Below, one piece after another: positions 7,804 to 16,326 of a DNA stretch of 64,000 bases. Location: the NCBI RefSeq assembly GCF_002563895.1, contig NZ_PDJB01000001.1, positions 2,959,501 to 3,023,500 on the forward strand. The letters run 5' to 3'. The stretch is from Pseudomonas lurida. Lineage in GTDB: Bacteria; Pseudomonadota; Gammaproteobacteria; Pseudomonadales; Pseudomonadaceae. The first letter of the stretch is position 1, and each line of letters starts with the position of its first letter. The notes beneath the pieces were generated by a model that worked only from the letters and a program-made list of their open reading frames with translations, made no database searches and was not told the DNA's origin. The position numbers were made by a program, and so were the translations under genes.

Positions 7804-8657
7804 AAAATTTCAGGGATTTTGACAGTGATTTCAATCTCCTCATTGAGCTGATGGTGGCAATGATTGATGCTCGCGCTTCCAGCCCCATTACTCCGGGAAT
7901 GGGATGGCTCAACGACATACAGACCCTTTCTATCAAGCTTTTCAAGCAGCTCTGTTCGACGAAAAGTCTTTCTGATGGGTGTGTTTTCAAAAGCGCGGCA
8001 GGCAAGAGCATTGAGTTCATAGACCAGGGATCAGTCTCGATTCTCGCTCGTGCTTCAGTAGAGACGTTTCTGACCTTGCACTGGATCTTCGGATGCCCTA
8101 GTGAGCGGTCTCAGTTTAGGCATGCGCTGTGGCAGTACGCAGGGCTCACGGACAGAGTGAATCTGAACTCATCAACGGATGAGGGGCGTGTCAAGCAGGC
8201 TGATGTCAGAGTACAAAAGGCAGAATTGCTCGGGTTTATCGAAGGTTCACCTCTCCTCAATGAGTATTCCGTTCGGGAGATCAAAGAACTGAAGAAAGGC
8301 AACTGGAGGGTTGGCTGGTCTTGGAGCAGTGAGGCAGTGCGTGCGGGCTTCCATAAGCTGTATTTCGATAACGTCTACAGTCATTTGTGCGGGTACTCGC
8401 ACAGCAACTACATCAGTGCTATGCAGATCGGGCAGGCCCAAAGCATTACCGACCAGTCCAAGCTCGCCTCGGCAGGCATCCAAATCAGCATCCATATTCT
8501 CGCGCATTTCATTCATCTGTACGCGTCCACTTTCTCACCAGCTGCCGATCTCCTGGCAGCTTCGCCAGCAAAGGCAGTAGCTGACCTGTGGCACTTCAAA
8601 GCTGAAGATATGAACTTCATTTTTGAGCAAGAAAAAAGCGCCGATCACGATGCTTAG
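7800..8657 (+). CDS. Hypothetical helical protein, possibly DUF5677-like
   Basis: A 285-residue protein translationally coupled to the nuclease-like gene upstream (ATGA overlap). It is largely helical. The stretch SVETFLTLHWIFGCPSE in the first half and FDNVYSHLCGYSHSNYISA in the second half resemble proteins annotated as DUF5677, in which a Glu-containing helix and a Y..LS...H motif recur; this assignment is from memory and tentative. No signal peptide or catalytic motif is evident. The tight coupling suggests that it acts with, or restrains, the nuclease-like partner (inference). Confidence 0.6.
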   Translation: MKNFRDFDSDFNLLIELMVAMIDARASSPITPGMGWLNDIQTLSIKLFKQLCSTKSLSDGCVFKSAAGKSIEFIDQGSVSILARASVETFLTLHWIFGCPSERSQFRHALWQYAGLTDRVNLNSSTDEGRVKQADVRVQKAELLGFIEGSPLLNEYSVREIKELKKGNWRVGWSWSSEAVRAGFHKLYFDNVYSHLCGYSHSNYISAMQIGQAQSITDQSKLASAGIQISIHILAHFIHLYASTFSPAADLLAASPAKAVADLWHFKAEDMNFIFEQEKSADHDA

Positions 8658-8668
8658 TGAGCGGCGCT
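8631..8668 (-). terminator. Rho-independent terminator for the minus-strand genes
   Basis: On the minus strand AGCGCCG (8668-8662) and CGGCGCT (8643-8637) form a stem over an 18-base loop, followed at once by six T residues (8637-8632). It follows the minus-strand gene ending at 8707. The same stem lies over the stop codon of the plus-strand gene ending at 8657 and may stop transcription both ways. Confidence 0.7.
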
Positions 8669-8706
8669 CTGGTTGTATATGGGCTCTATCGGCAGCAGAG
8701 GTCAGG

Positions 8707-8985
8707 CTATTGGTAGGTCCTAGCCTGCGCTTCCCGTTTGAGCTTTGTGACCGCCTCACCGAGCTTGCCGACCAGCTTCGCATCCGGCTTGCAGGTGAAG
8801 GTTTGCTCAGTAGAAGTGGTGATTACGAAACGCAGATATCTCAGCCACGGCTCACCCTCACGCAGCAACAGGGTTGCTAAGCGGACGCACCCATCAGAGA
8901 TCCTGGCGAACACTGCAACGCCCGCACGATCCCAATGGGCGGGCCGGATTGTCAGTAATACGGACTGTTTCGGGGATTTGGTCAT
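8707..8985 (-). CDS. Small hypothetical protein
   Basis: A 92-residue frame on the minus strand, MTKSPKQSVLLTIRPAHW at the start, with a basic C-terminal helix (KLVGKLGEAVTKLKREAQ). I do not recognise it. In favour of a real gene: alternating hydrophobic strands in the first two thirds, a strong minus-strand terminator 39 bases downstream, and a same-strand gene upstream. Against: the ribosome binding site is poor (GCAGG directly abuts the ATG). It could be the last gene of the island operon that starts at 13268. Confidence 0.45.
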   Translation of the reverse strand: MTKSPKQSVLLTIRPAHWDRAGVAVFARISDGCVRLATLLLREGEPWLRYLRFVITTSTEQTFTCKPDAKLVGKLGEAVTKLKREAQARTYQ

Positions 8986-9000
8986 CCTGCAGATGGTGCA

Positions 9001-9025
9001 GGGCTCGCTTCTCCTCAGCGAGCCC
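9001..9025 (+). terminator. GC-rich hairpin between two minus-strand genes
   Basis: GGGCTCGC (9001-9008) and GCGAGCCC (9018-9025) are perfect arms around nine bases, followed on the plus strand by TTT. On the minus strand it separates the 631-residue gene from the small gene at 8707-8985 and could attenuate read-through or mark an mRNA end. Confidence 0.45.
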
Positions 9026-9054
9026 TTTGTAATGCGTCGGGTATCTACGATCGA

Positions 9055-10950
9055 CTATCGTAGTCCCTCGATTAAGTCGACGTGATGAGGATCGATGTTG
9101 AATTTCTTTTTCGGGGCTTGTTCGTATTTGTGAGCGCTCGCGGCCAATGCTGACATGTCGATTTGCGCGATGGTGAGGAGATACCTTAGGTTTTGCTTAG
9201 TGGTGTTTTGGAGCAGCAGCGGAAGGAGCTTCAGAATGGAGCTTGTATTCGCAGAAACCTCCTTCAGTAATTCCGCAGCCTTTGGCATTGTTGCTTCGTT
9301 GAGGTAAGCACAGTAAGCCTCTGCAGGCTGACCGGGTGCTACAGCCCATCGTATGCGGCGTATAGCCAAATGTTGCTGCATCTGACTCCAGAATTCGTCA
9401 CCGTACAGGTCGATGCTAAGCATTTCCGTGGTAGCTGACCATAGCGCAGTGAAGAGCTTTGCAGTTTTGTCCAATGCTTCGGTGTCCAGGGTTTCCTGTT
9501 CGTAGGCTGTGCAGTCAAGAATTCCCAGGCCGATGTCGAGCAACGTTCGCATTAGGCCCGACACATCCGAAGAGCGCCATTTGTCGGACGTTTGGGCAGT
9601 AGGGCGGAACTCCAAGATCTCTCTCAGCGCAACGCTACACTCCCACATGCGCAACCAATCATTCGCATAGTCATCACTCAGAGCGATTGAATAACCGAGT
9701 ACCCTGCAGGCATAGTCGCTTGCGCGGGTCGCATGGTAGTGCTTGGCGTGATCTCGAAGTCGCTGGCCTTTGACCGAATCCCAATCCTCCACTGTCAGAT
9801 TCCACTCATCGATGAAACTTTGTATATCCGGCGGGGCAAAATGGTCTGGTTTTTCAGCGTGCAAGAGGGCGAGCATGCTTTGATAGACCCACGGCTCCCA
9901 ACTGTTATCCAGATCGCTTGAGGCTCTGGATACAAATGAAGAGGCTATTCGGTCAGCCAAAGCCATCAGGAGGTGGCTGCTATCTATGAGTGTCTTACGC
10001 TGTGACTCATGAGCTGGGAAATTAAGGGTCTGACGAGTAATCCACGTGCCCCAGCGTTTGAATATCCCGACGAAGTCGGAGCGCTTTGCAAGAGTATCGC
10101 TCAGGCGACTCAGCAAGGCTTTGACATGAGTTTCCAGTATATCCTTAGGGTGCTCTGTCCTATCAGCGACGTGAAGCAACATCGATTTACCATGGCGGAT
10201 CAAACTCGGCAGCAATATTTCGCCGTTCCAGGAGCCGTCGTCTAAAAAGCTTGGTGCCGCTCTAGAAGTTAAGCGCTCCCATAAATCATAATTATTGTAG
10301 AATTCTGGGCTCTCTAATACCCGGTTAAGCAGCACGGGATTTCGTATCGCGCTCATCGTTTCGAACAACTGTTCAAAGTCTAACTCGGCAAGCAGTCGTA
10401 CCCAAGACCAGCTCGAATCGTTTGATCGTGACTCGCGGAAGTGCCCGCTCCAAAGATCACCAAGCGTGAAGGGATCGTTATGGTCTTGTGGGTTCTCTTT
10501 ATTTAGTTGCGCCTCAACGTTGATGAAGTGTTGAGCAGCGAGGGTGATGACAGTAATCCTAAAGCCTTCGTTTAACTTGGCGAAGGCAGAGGTAGAGTCG
10601 ATCCATAGGTGCTCAAGCCACCAAGAGTGTCGAGTCAGTGCCAAGAGTGCATTTGTTCTGAGCGCAGTTTCTTCAGAAGACCAAACTTGAACGAGTGCGC
10701 TGGATATGACGGCAAGTGATTCGGCGTCGTCTAGGATCTCCGATGCGTCATGAGTATCGCTTAACTCTGAGGCAAATTCATTAAGCGCGATTTTAGCGTC
10801 AGAAGGGTTGCAAAAATAACTCCTGATGAGCGTTATTAAGTGAGATGGGTAATTAATATTTTCTGCGGCGTAGTTGTTGATGAGGGCTATGGCACTGTTG
10901 TAATCATTGTCAGTTCTATAGGGAGAGGGCAGTAACCATTCTGTTTTCAT
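9055..10950 (-). CDS. Hypothetical large helical protein of the PLD operon
   Basis: A 631-residue soluble protein that I do not recognise. It is rich in Leu, Ala and Trp in amphipathic helices throughout, with no signal peptide, membrane segment or nucleotide-binding motif; the pattern suggests a helical-repeat scaffold (ARM/HEAT-like), but no regular repeat could be counted by eye. TAGGAG lies 11 bases before the ATG. It is the third gene of an apparent operon: the preceding PLD-like gene ends only 19 bases upstream. Local base composition is lower in GC than the chromosome-like flanks. In defence operons a large helical protein often acts as sensor or scaffold for an effector nuclease; here that is only a suggestion. 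Confidence 0.65.
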   Translation of the reverse strand: MKTEWLLPSPYRTDNDYNSAIALINNYAAENINYPSHLITLIRSYFCNPSDAKIALNEFASELSDTHDASEILDDAESLAVISSALVQVWSSEETALRTNALLALTRHSWWLEHLWIDSTSAFAKLNEGFRITVITLAAQHFINVEAQLNKENPQDHNDPFTLGDLWSGHFRESRSNDSSWSWVRLLAELDFEQLFETMSAIRNPVLLNRVLESPEFYNNYDLWERLTSRAAPSFLDDGSWNGEILLPSLIRHGKSMLLHVADRTEHPKDILETHVKALLSRLSDTLAKRSDFVGIFKRWGTWITRQTLNFPAHESQRKTLIDSSHLLMALADRIASSFVSRASSDLDNSWEPWVYQSMLALLHAEKPDHFAPPDIQSFIDEWNLTVEDWDSVKGQRLRDHAKHYHATRASDYACRVLGYSIALSDDYANDWLRMWECSVALREILEFRPTAQTSDKWRSSDVSGLMRTLLDIGLGILDCTAYEQETLDTEALDKTAKLFTALWSATTEMLSIDLYGDEFWSQMQQHLAIRRIRWAVAPGQPAEAYCAYLNEATMPKAAELLKEVSANTSSILKLLPLLLQNTTKQNLRYLLTIAQIDMSALAASAHKYEQAPKKKFNIDPHHVDLIEGLR

Positions 10951-10969
10951 TTGTAAAAAAGCTCCTAGA

Positions 10970-11602
10970 TTAGTCGCTTACGCCATTCCACGCCATTTCG
11001 AAAAAATCGATCGCTCTGTGAGCATTAACATCCCAACCTCGACTGGCAGCACTTACGCTGCGATGGAATCCGCCGACAGTCGCACCGAAATGCCATAACT
11101 CATCGTCTATGATGGCAAAACGGTCGTGTATATAGGGGAATTTGTTAATGGAGAATTTGATTTGAGCATCTAGTGGTGGGTTGAGTGGCAGTCTGCGATT
11201 TGAGACCTCTTCTGAAAGAGCTAGAAATTTTTGTGCTGCTTCTTTTTCATCGGGCGAAGTGCCCGTTAAAATGCGTACAGATTTAACCTGATCGGTGCTT
11301 TGGAACCATTTTACGACGGTGTCGAGTCGTCGTTTATGATCGGGTTTTTTGCCATCATCCGAAAGGATATGTTTATCTATTATCCAAACTCGTGACTGTG
11401 CTGCACGAATAGCACTGGAAAACTCGTCAGAAATTTGTACCTTTTCAACTCCTAGGCGTGCCTTAATGGCTGCTATGCTAGGAAAATGCTGCACTCCTTT
11501 TTCCCGGTGAAAGGGCTCACATGGGATGAGTAGCTGAGGGCTTAAGACGGATTCGGTTATTGGGGCGACCTTGACAGATGGACTTGATAAAAGCTTAGGC
11601 AT
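10970..11602 (-). CDS. Small PLD-like protein (HxR-x4-D variant)
   Basis: The start at 11602 (MPKLLSSPSVK) gives 210 residues and overlaps the upstream gene by eight bases; an ATG at 11650 lies deep inside that gene and is less likely. The C-terminal half shows a phospholipase-D-type half-site: AAQSRVWIIDKHIL (core strand, acidic residue), VRILTG, then HDRFAIIDDELWHFGAT beginning near residue 159, which fits HxK-x4-D-x6-G with Arg in place of Lys and GAT in place of GSN. The larger protein directly upstream has the same HDRF-type motif, so the two are probably diverged partners. PLD-fold proteins act as nucleases or phosphodiesterases, usually as dimers joining two half-sites; whether this altered site is active is open. 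Confidence 0.65.
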   Translation of the reverse strand: MPKLLSSPSVKVAPITESVLSPQLLIPCEPFHREKGVQHFPSIAAIKARLGVEKVQISDEFSSAIRAAQSRVWIIDKHILSDDGKKPDHKRRLDTVVKWFQSTDQVKSVRILTGTSPDEKEAAQKFLALSEEVSNRRLPLNPPLDAQIKFSINKFPYIHDRFAIIDDELWHFGATVGGFHRSVSAASRGWDVNAHRAIDFFEMAWNGVSD

Positions 11603-13268
11603 CGAATTCGCCCTGTTCCGAAAACCCTTCCAAAATAGCAGAATTGTCAAATAGCTGGCCTAAGAGATCTATGACTTTATCACCATGTGGAACTCGCATA
11701 ATTAAAGTTGGCTGCGTGCCTATCGAATTCAGTGAGCTGCCAAGTATCCATACCCGACCGTCTATTGCAATGAATCGGTCGTGGAAGCTGGTTTCGCTTG
11801 TTTCTGCAATCCTGACTTCAAGAGGATTGGCGTGCAGGGATTTGAAACTATCGAGTGTGCTTTTGAAATCTGCTAGTTTTTCCTCTGAGGTAACTTCCGC
11901 GGTTTTACCATCTGCGGTTTTTTTTGATTTAGCGAAAGCGCTCTTAGAAGTCAGGATTTTTAATTTTATATCGCTGCGCTCAAGCGCAAAAAGAAATTGC
12001 GCGATTTGAGTTGCTGCGAAATAGGGGTCGACGATGAAAACGCTAGCTCGGGCATTCCTTATTTTGGTTCGTATGTAATCGAGTGCCAGTATACGTTGAC
12101 CTGTGCCAAACCATGTTTGATCATACCGGAGGGCGCTGTAATTCAGGCTTCGGTCATTCCGAACCTCAGTCAAACGCTTGAAAGCATCGGAGGTATCTGC
12201 AGGGGAACCGTAAGTTTGCGCCGAAGCTAAGGTCTTCTTTTCTGTGTGGTAATGGTTTTCCGCGCTATTTTTACTTTCGGTTTCAGGTACTGTCACCTTG
12301 ACGCGTTGTTCAACGACTTCCATTGTGAAGTGCATTTGTCTCAGGAATGATTTCATGGGCGTCTGTAGTAACACACCTCGTTGCTCATGTGCTAGAACCA
12401 AGCCTGCGGTATCGATGGAATTCAGTCTTTTGATTTCAATCAGACCATCCTCGGGTACTTTTAGCGTTTGAAAGGCGGTCAGCATACCTTCCTGTCCCTC
12501 AAATACAGTCAGATTGAGGTTTTGCAATGGTCGCCCTAGATGAGGTTTAAGGTGGAAATACAGCGACTCAGAGTCGCCATTCTTAGGGTCGATGAATTGT
12601 CTTACGGAAGCAACGTCGATGTCAGGAACGGCAAGTGTAATTCCGCCTAAATATTCGGGATAATCCCTAAGGTCCACATGCAAATGTCTTAGCAAAAAAT
12701 TGAAGGCATCGTCGCTATTTTTTGTTCGTCCGCTGGGGTTCAAAAAATCGGGCCATGATTGAGTTCCTGAGATTCGACGAGAGTATCGGGTAATGCCGAT
12801 GTTCTGGAATGGAACCGGAGATTGTTCTGATGAATCCGTAAGGCTTTCACTTTGCATCGGCACGCCTAATATCGGCCATTTGGGGAAGTCAGAGAGAGCT
12901 GCTACATCAAGTGGGGCGCCGTCTGAGGCGTTTTTATTTTCGAAAGGGATCGGCGTTGTGAAAGTTCCAAATGAGCTTCTATACCAATTGAGCGCGTCTT
13001 CAGCACGCATTACTACTCGGTCCACTGCGATGCTGTATTTTTCTTTTTTGAATCGTTTGAATGCGGTGTCATATCGCTTCTGGGGTATTTGTCGGCCCAG
13101 TGGCAAAAGCGAAACCGATCCGAAGATCAATCGCAGAGGGGGGCGTTCGGTTTGATCCGATTTGGGTTGTGGCGGTACTACTACTGCAATTCGAACAACT
13201 GCGTAATCGAAGCCCGCAAGCGCATCGGCGGATTGATAAGGTGATGAAAGGGTTTCTAAACTATCCAT
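11595..13268 (-). CDS. Large protein with C-terminal PLD-like domain
   Basis: A 557-residue protein, first gene of a three-gene operon. The N-terminal ~360 residues show mixed strands and helices with no motif I can name with certainty; they may be the domain some databases name after Vibrio VPA1262, a recollection I could not check. From about residue 390 a PLD fold follows: ASVFIVDPYFAATQIAQFL (core strand), IKLKILTSK, and H496-D-R498-F-I-A-I-D503 followed by GSSLN, which is HxK-x4-D-x6-GSxxN with Arg for Lys. Only one such half-site is present, so activity would need a dimer or pairing with the smaller PLD-like protein encoded next. Location between direct repeats suggests mobile accessory cargo. 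Candidate anti-phage or anti-plasmid effector (inference). Confidence 0.65.
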   Translation of the reverse strand: MDSLETLSSPYQSADALAGFDYAVVRIAVVVPPQPKSDQTERPPLRLIFGSVSLLPLGRQIPQKRYDTAFKRFKKEKYSIAVDRVVMRAEDALNWYRSSFGTFTTPIPFENKNASDGAPLDVAALSDFPKWPILGVPMQSESLTDSSEQSPVPFQNIGITRYSRRISGTQSWPDFLNPSGRTKNSDDAFNFLLRHLHVDLRDYPEYLGGITLAVPDIDVASVRQFIDPKNGDSESLYFHLKPHLGRPLQNLNLTVFEGQEGMLTAFQTLKVPEDGLIEIKRLNSIDTAGLVLAHEQRGVLLQTPMKSFLRQMHFTMEVVEQRVKVTVPETESKNSAENHYHTEKKTLASAQTYGSPADTSDAFKRLTEVRNDRSLNYSALRYDQTWFGTGQRILALDYIRTKIRNARASVFIVDPYFAATQIAQFLFALERSDIKLKILTSKSAFAKSKKTADGKTAEVTSEEKLADFKSTLDSFKSLHANPLEVRIAETSETSFHDRFIAIDGRVWILGSSLNSIGTQPTLIMRVPHGDKVIDLLGQLFDNSAILEGFSEQGEFDA

Positions 13269-13685
13269 GTTTGGCTCATTCTATGAAGTGGCTTGCTGTT
13301 CACTTTGTATCCGTACTAGCGTGCAGATCTTACCTAATGTTGGGTTAGGCCACCATCGTGCCATCAAATATTAGTGGTGTCAGAGGTTTGCCTGCTGATT
13401 AAGGAGCACACCGCGCGACGTTGGAGAACTGATCGTGTCGGCGGGATGTAGCCAGAAAGCAGGCCTTGACTCGCTGCCCAGAACCTCCAGTCGTTTCGAA
13501 TTCGGGAAACTCCGCACGAACACGTTCAAGCAGGCCGCAGAGCGCGAGGCCAAAGTTGCTTCGATGGCCGAGGTACGCATCTGGGCGAGCGCTCCTCATG
13601 CACTGGGTAGCGACCAAATCGTCCGGTGTACTTATTAACTTGAGTGCCCAGATACCCATTGGCGATAGCTTTGGCAATGAGTGTC

Positions 13686-13708
13686 CACCTATCCACGAGG
13701 GATAGGTG
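13686..13708 (+). terminator. Perfect 9-bp stem with 5-base loop
   Basis: CACCTATCC (13686-13694) and GGATAGGTG (13700-13708) pair perfectly around ACGAG and are followed by TTT. It resembles a small terminator or an mobile-element end; no clear gene ends just before it. Confidence 0.45.
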
Positions 13709-13748
13709 TTTCATCCAGTGCATAACATATCGCGCGGCCGGTCAATAA

Positions 13749-13922
13749 CATGCTCTTTTGCCTTTCGGGGAGGTACGACGCTTCTTCGATGCGACGTTCA
13801 AACAAATTGAGCTTGAAGACGATCTGGGCCAAGCGCTCTTTGCTAACTGTGGAAAGCTGCTTGAGGTTGGCTTGATGGTCGATGTACGAAGGATTACGGT
13901 GTCACGTCTGCTAGAGGTCTGA
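13749..13922 (+). pseudogene. Fragment of an IS5-type transposase
   Basis: An open stretch without a start codon encodes, in order, FFDATFKQIELEDDLGQ and ALFANCGKLLEVGLMVD, ending at TGA. The spacing of L-E-x-x-D-L-G-x-x-L-F and L-x-x-x-G-L-M resembles the segment of IS5/IS1182 transposases just before their VDATI catalytic motif, which is lost here. No terminal inverted repeats were found. Assignment is tentative. Confidence 0.4.
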
Positions 13923-14087
13923 ATTCAGCTTGGCAAGCTACACCTGCGATCCTAATTGCACAGGAGGTATCACTCGGTTGCTCACGCACTTGGGCAGCGG
14001 AGAGCATCTCATCGGTCTACCTTCACTCCGCGGTGTGTGGGAACAACAAGGGTGACTTTTCTAGAAGGGAACTGTTGGACCTCAGGC

Positions 14088-14322
14088 TGGGGGCATCCTT
14101 TTCAAACCATCCAAAGCATGCCCTCAGATGTGCCCCCAATGGAGCAATCCACCGGAAGTGAATGGAGCTCCATGGTTTGTGGAAAGGCAGATATGATCAG
14201 ATAAACAGCCTGCCCGACGAAGCTTATAGACTCTCAGGGTCGCCGAAAAACATTTTGACTGGGCTCTGGAACGGTCTTTTAAGGTCCGAAAAACTTTTCG
14301 ATGCCCCCATTTTGGCCCCCAC
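14088..14322 (+). repeat. Direct repeat copy B (between the island and the TPS locus)
   Basis: About 235 bases that align with copy A (6118-6351) in the same orientation, and over the middle ~95 bases with copy C (29471-29568). On the minus strand it also encodes MFFGDPESL plus stop, preceded by FQSPVK, so it too carries a LysR gene 3' end. The TGCCCCCA motifs at both ends are kept. It ends about 250 bases before the tpsB start. Confidence 0.75.
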
Positions 14323-14571
14323 GGCGAACATCTTTATTGATCAGCGATGGCTGTTCGCGGGGGCGCTTGGCGGCCTTGAGAATCCGGGTGCCCGGGGTTG
14401 ACTCGCGCAGGGATAGGGTTGCGCGGTGAATTCGGTCTCTACCGCTTCTTGCGACTTGATATCAACATTTCAACGCTGAAACAAAATCATACATTTAATT
14501 GACGCCATCAAATCGCCACTCTAAGATCGCCGAAAAAATAGTGGCACAAGGCCATTTAGAGGGATCTAGAA

Positions 14572-16293
14572 ATGTGGCGTTCGGTACGTCGGACCAGGCT
14601 TTGCCTGCTGTTCGCATTTTTTTGCCTGAGCACGGCCGGGATGGCCCAAGGCGCGACCCCGCAGGACACGCCAGGCGTTACCGACCTGATCCGTGATCGC
14701 CAGGATCGCCTGCTCGAAGAGCAACAGCGCCGCCTCGAAGAGCTCAAGGACCTGCCCGGCAAAGCCGCCGCCCCCGCCAAGCCGGCAGCGCCCGCCGACA
14801 CTCGCTGTTTCGCCATCAACACCATTGAACTCAGCGGCGCCGACGCGCTGTCCGAAGGCGAACGCGCCAGCCTAATCAAGCCTTACATCGGCCAATGTCT
14901 TGGCGTGCCGCAGCTCAATGATCTGCTCAAGGTCATCACCGACCACTACCTGGCCAAAGGCCTGGTCACCAGTCGCGCCTACCTGCCGCAACAAAACCTC
15001 GGCAGCGGCAACCTCAAGGTGCAGGTGGTGGAGGGCCGACTGGAAGGCATGAAGGGCGCCGAGGGCAGCGGCATCACTGACCGTCAATTGGCCATGAGCT
15101 TTCCAGGTAAACCCGGCGACCTGCTGAACCTGCGCGAAATCGAGCAGATGGTCGACCAACTGAACCGCTTGCCCTCCAACCAGGCCCAGATGGAATTGGC
15201 ACCGGGCAAAGCAGTCGGCGGCAGCGAAGTGCTGGTCAAGAACACCCCGCAAAAACCCTGGCGCGTCGGCCTTTTCCGTCACAACGGCGGCCAGCGCAGC
15301 ACCGGCGAACAGCAGTGGGGCGCCAGCCTGGATTGGGACAACCCGCTGGGCCTGGCGGACCAATTGTCGCTACGAGGCGGCCACGATGCGATCAGCGACC
15401 ACCAGAAAACCTCGCGTAACTCGATGCTCAATTACAACCTGCCGTTCGGCTGGTGGAACCTCAATTACACCTACAGCGAGAGCGACTACCGCTCGCTGGC
15501 CCAGGCCAGCGGCTTTAACTTCAAGCAATCGGGCGACAGCCAAAACCACCAACTGCGCCTGGAGCGGGTCATCCACCGCGACGCCCTGAGCAAAACCTCC
15601 CTCAGCACCGGCGTGGCCTACCTGCGCACCAACAACTTCATCGAAGACAGCAAACTCGCCCTGAGCAGCAACCGCCTCAGCGAAGCCCAATTCGGCATCA
15701 ACCATGGCCGGCGTATTGGCGGCTCGTTCCTCAACATCGACCTGGGCATGCAGGACGGCATCGGCGCGTTCGACGCCCAGGCCAATCACAACCCACGCCC
15801 CGGCCAGGCCGATGCGCGCTACCGAAAATACACCGCCACAGTGAGCTACCTGTACCCGTTCAAAGCGTGGGGCGAGTCGTTCAGCTTCAGCAGCCTGATG
15901 ACCGGCCAACGTAGCGAAGACGTGCTATTCAGCCCGCAGCGCATGAGCCTGGGCGGGCAATCTTCGATACGCGGTTACAAGGATCAAAGTCTGTCCGGCG
16001 ACAGCGGCGGCTACTGGCGCAACGACCTGCGCTGGAGTAGGCCGGTGACCCTCGCGTGGTTGCAGCCAGTGTTCGCCGAGTACGGCACCAGCCTCGGCTA
16101 TGACCAGGGCGTGATCCGCCGCGACCGCTACAACGCCGAACAGCACGGGCGCATGACCAGCAACTCCGTGGACCTGTTCGCGCGCGGCCAGAACGTCGCG
16201 GCCACGGTGACTTTTGCACACTCTTTGGAACGACCGGGGCCGATCACTGAGCGTGAAGCGCCGATCTATTTTCGACTGGATTTCTTTCTTTAA
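14572..16293 (+). CDS. TpsB/ShlB-type two-partner secretion transporter
   Basis: A 573-residue Omp85-superfamily protein, the usual size for FhaC/ShlB/CdiB. Residues 1-27 form a signal peptide (LCLLFAFFCLSTAGMAQG). A charged helix follows (DLIRDRQDRLLEEQQRRLEELKDL, residues ~37-60), as in the plug helix of FhaC. POTRA-type segments come next: CFAINTIELSGADALS and SRAYLPQQNLGSGNLKVQVVEGRLEG. The rest is a 16-strand barrel pattern with the SSIRGYKDQSLSGDSGGYWRNDL block, which includes the conserved RGY motif of the L6 loop. It secretes its TpsA partner, encoded 33 bases downstream, across the outer membrane. Confidence 0.93.
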   Translation: MWRSVRRTRLCLLFAFFCLSTAGMAQGATPQDTPGVTDLIRDRQDRLLEEQQRRLEELKDLPGKAAAPAKPAAPADTRCFAINTIELSGADALSEGERASLIKPYIGQCLGVPQLNDLLKVITDHYLAKGLVTSRAYLPQQNLGSGNLKVQVVEGRLEGMKGAEGSGITDRQLAMSFPGKPGDLLNLREIEQMVDQLNRLPSNQAQMELAPGKAVGGSEVLVKNTPQKPWRVGLFRHNGGQRSTGEQQWGASLDWDNPLGLADQLSLRGGHDAISDHQKTSRNSMLNYNLPFGWWNLNYTYSESDYRSLAQASGFNFKQSGDSQNHQLRLERVIHRDALSKTSLSTGVAYLRTNNFIEDSKLALSSNRLSEAQFGINHGRRIGGSFLNIDLGMQDGIGAFDAQANHNPRPGQADARYRKYTATVSYLYPFKAWGESFSFSSLMTGQRSEDVLFSPQRMSLGGQSSIRGYKDQSLSGDSGGYWRNDLRWSRPVTLAWLQPVFAEYGTSLGYDQGVIRRDRYNAEQHGRMTSNSVDLFARGQNVAATVTFAHSLERPGPITEREAPIYFRLDFFL

Positions 16294-16326
16294 ATTTTTA
16301 CCGCCCCTCGGGCATCGAGACATGAC

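Larger units (their letters stand above)
13269..14087. other. Decayed intergenic stretch at the right end of the island
   Basis: No complete gene is supported here. The stretch holds the promoter area of the minus-strand PLD operon, one 92-codon minus-strand frame (13399-13677) without a good ribosome binding site, a 9-bp hairpin at 13686-13708 and an IS5-like transposase scrap at 13749-13922. It ends at direct repeat copy B. Confidence 0.6.

Noticed and set aside
13399..13677. A 92-codon minus-strand frame in the island's right end
   Set aside because: No ribosome binding site, two other frames are also open across the same bases, and no domain is recognisable; kept only as a note in the gap entry.
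13269..14571. A tRNA or integrase gene that would explain the island boundaries
   Set aside because: No cloverleaf with a T-loop GTTCGA-type core and no tyrosine-recombinase frame could be found here or elsewhere in the window.
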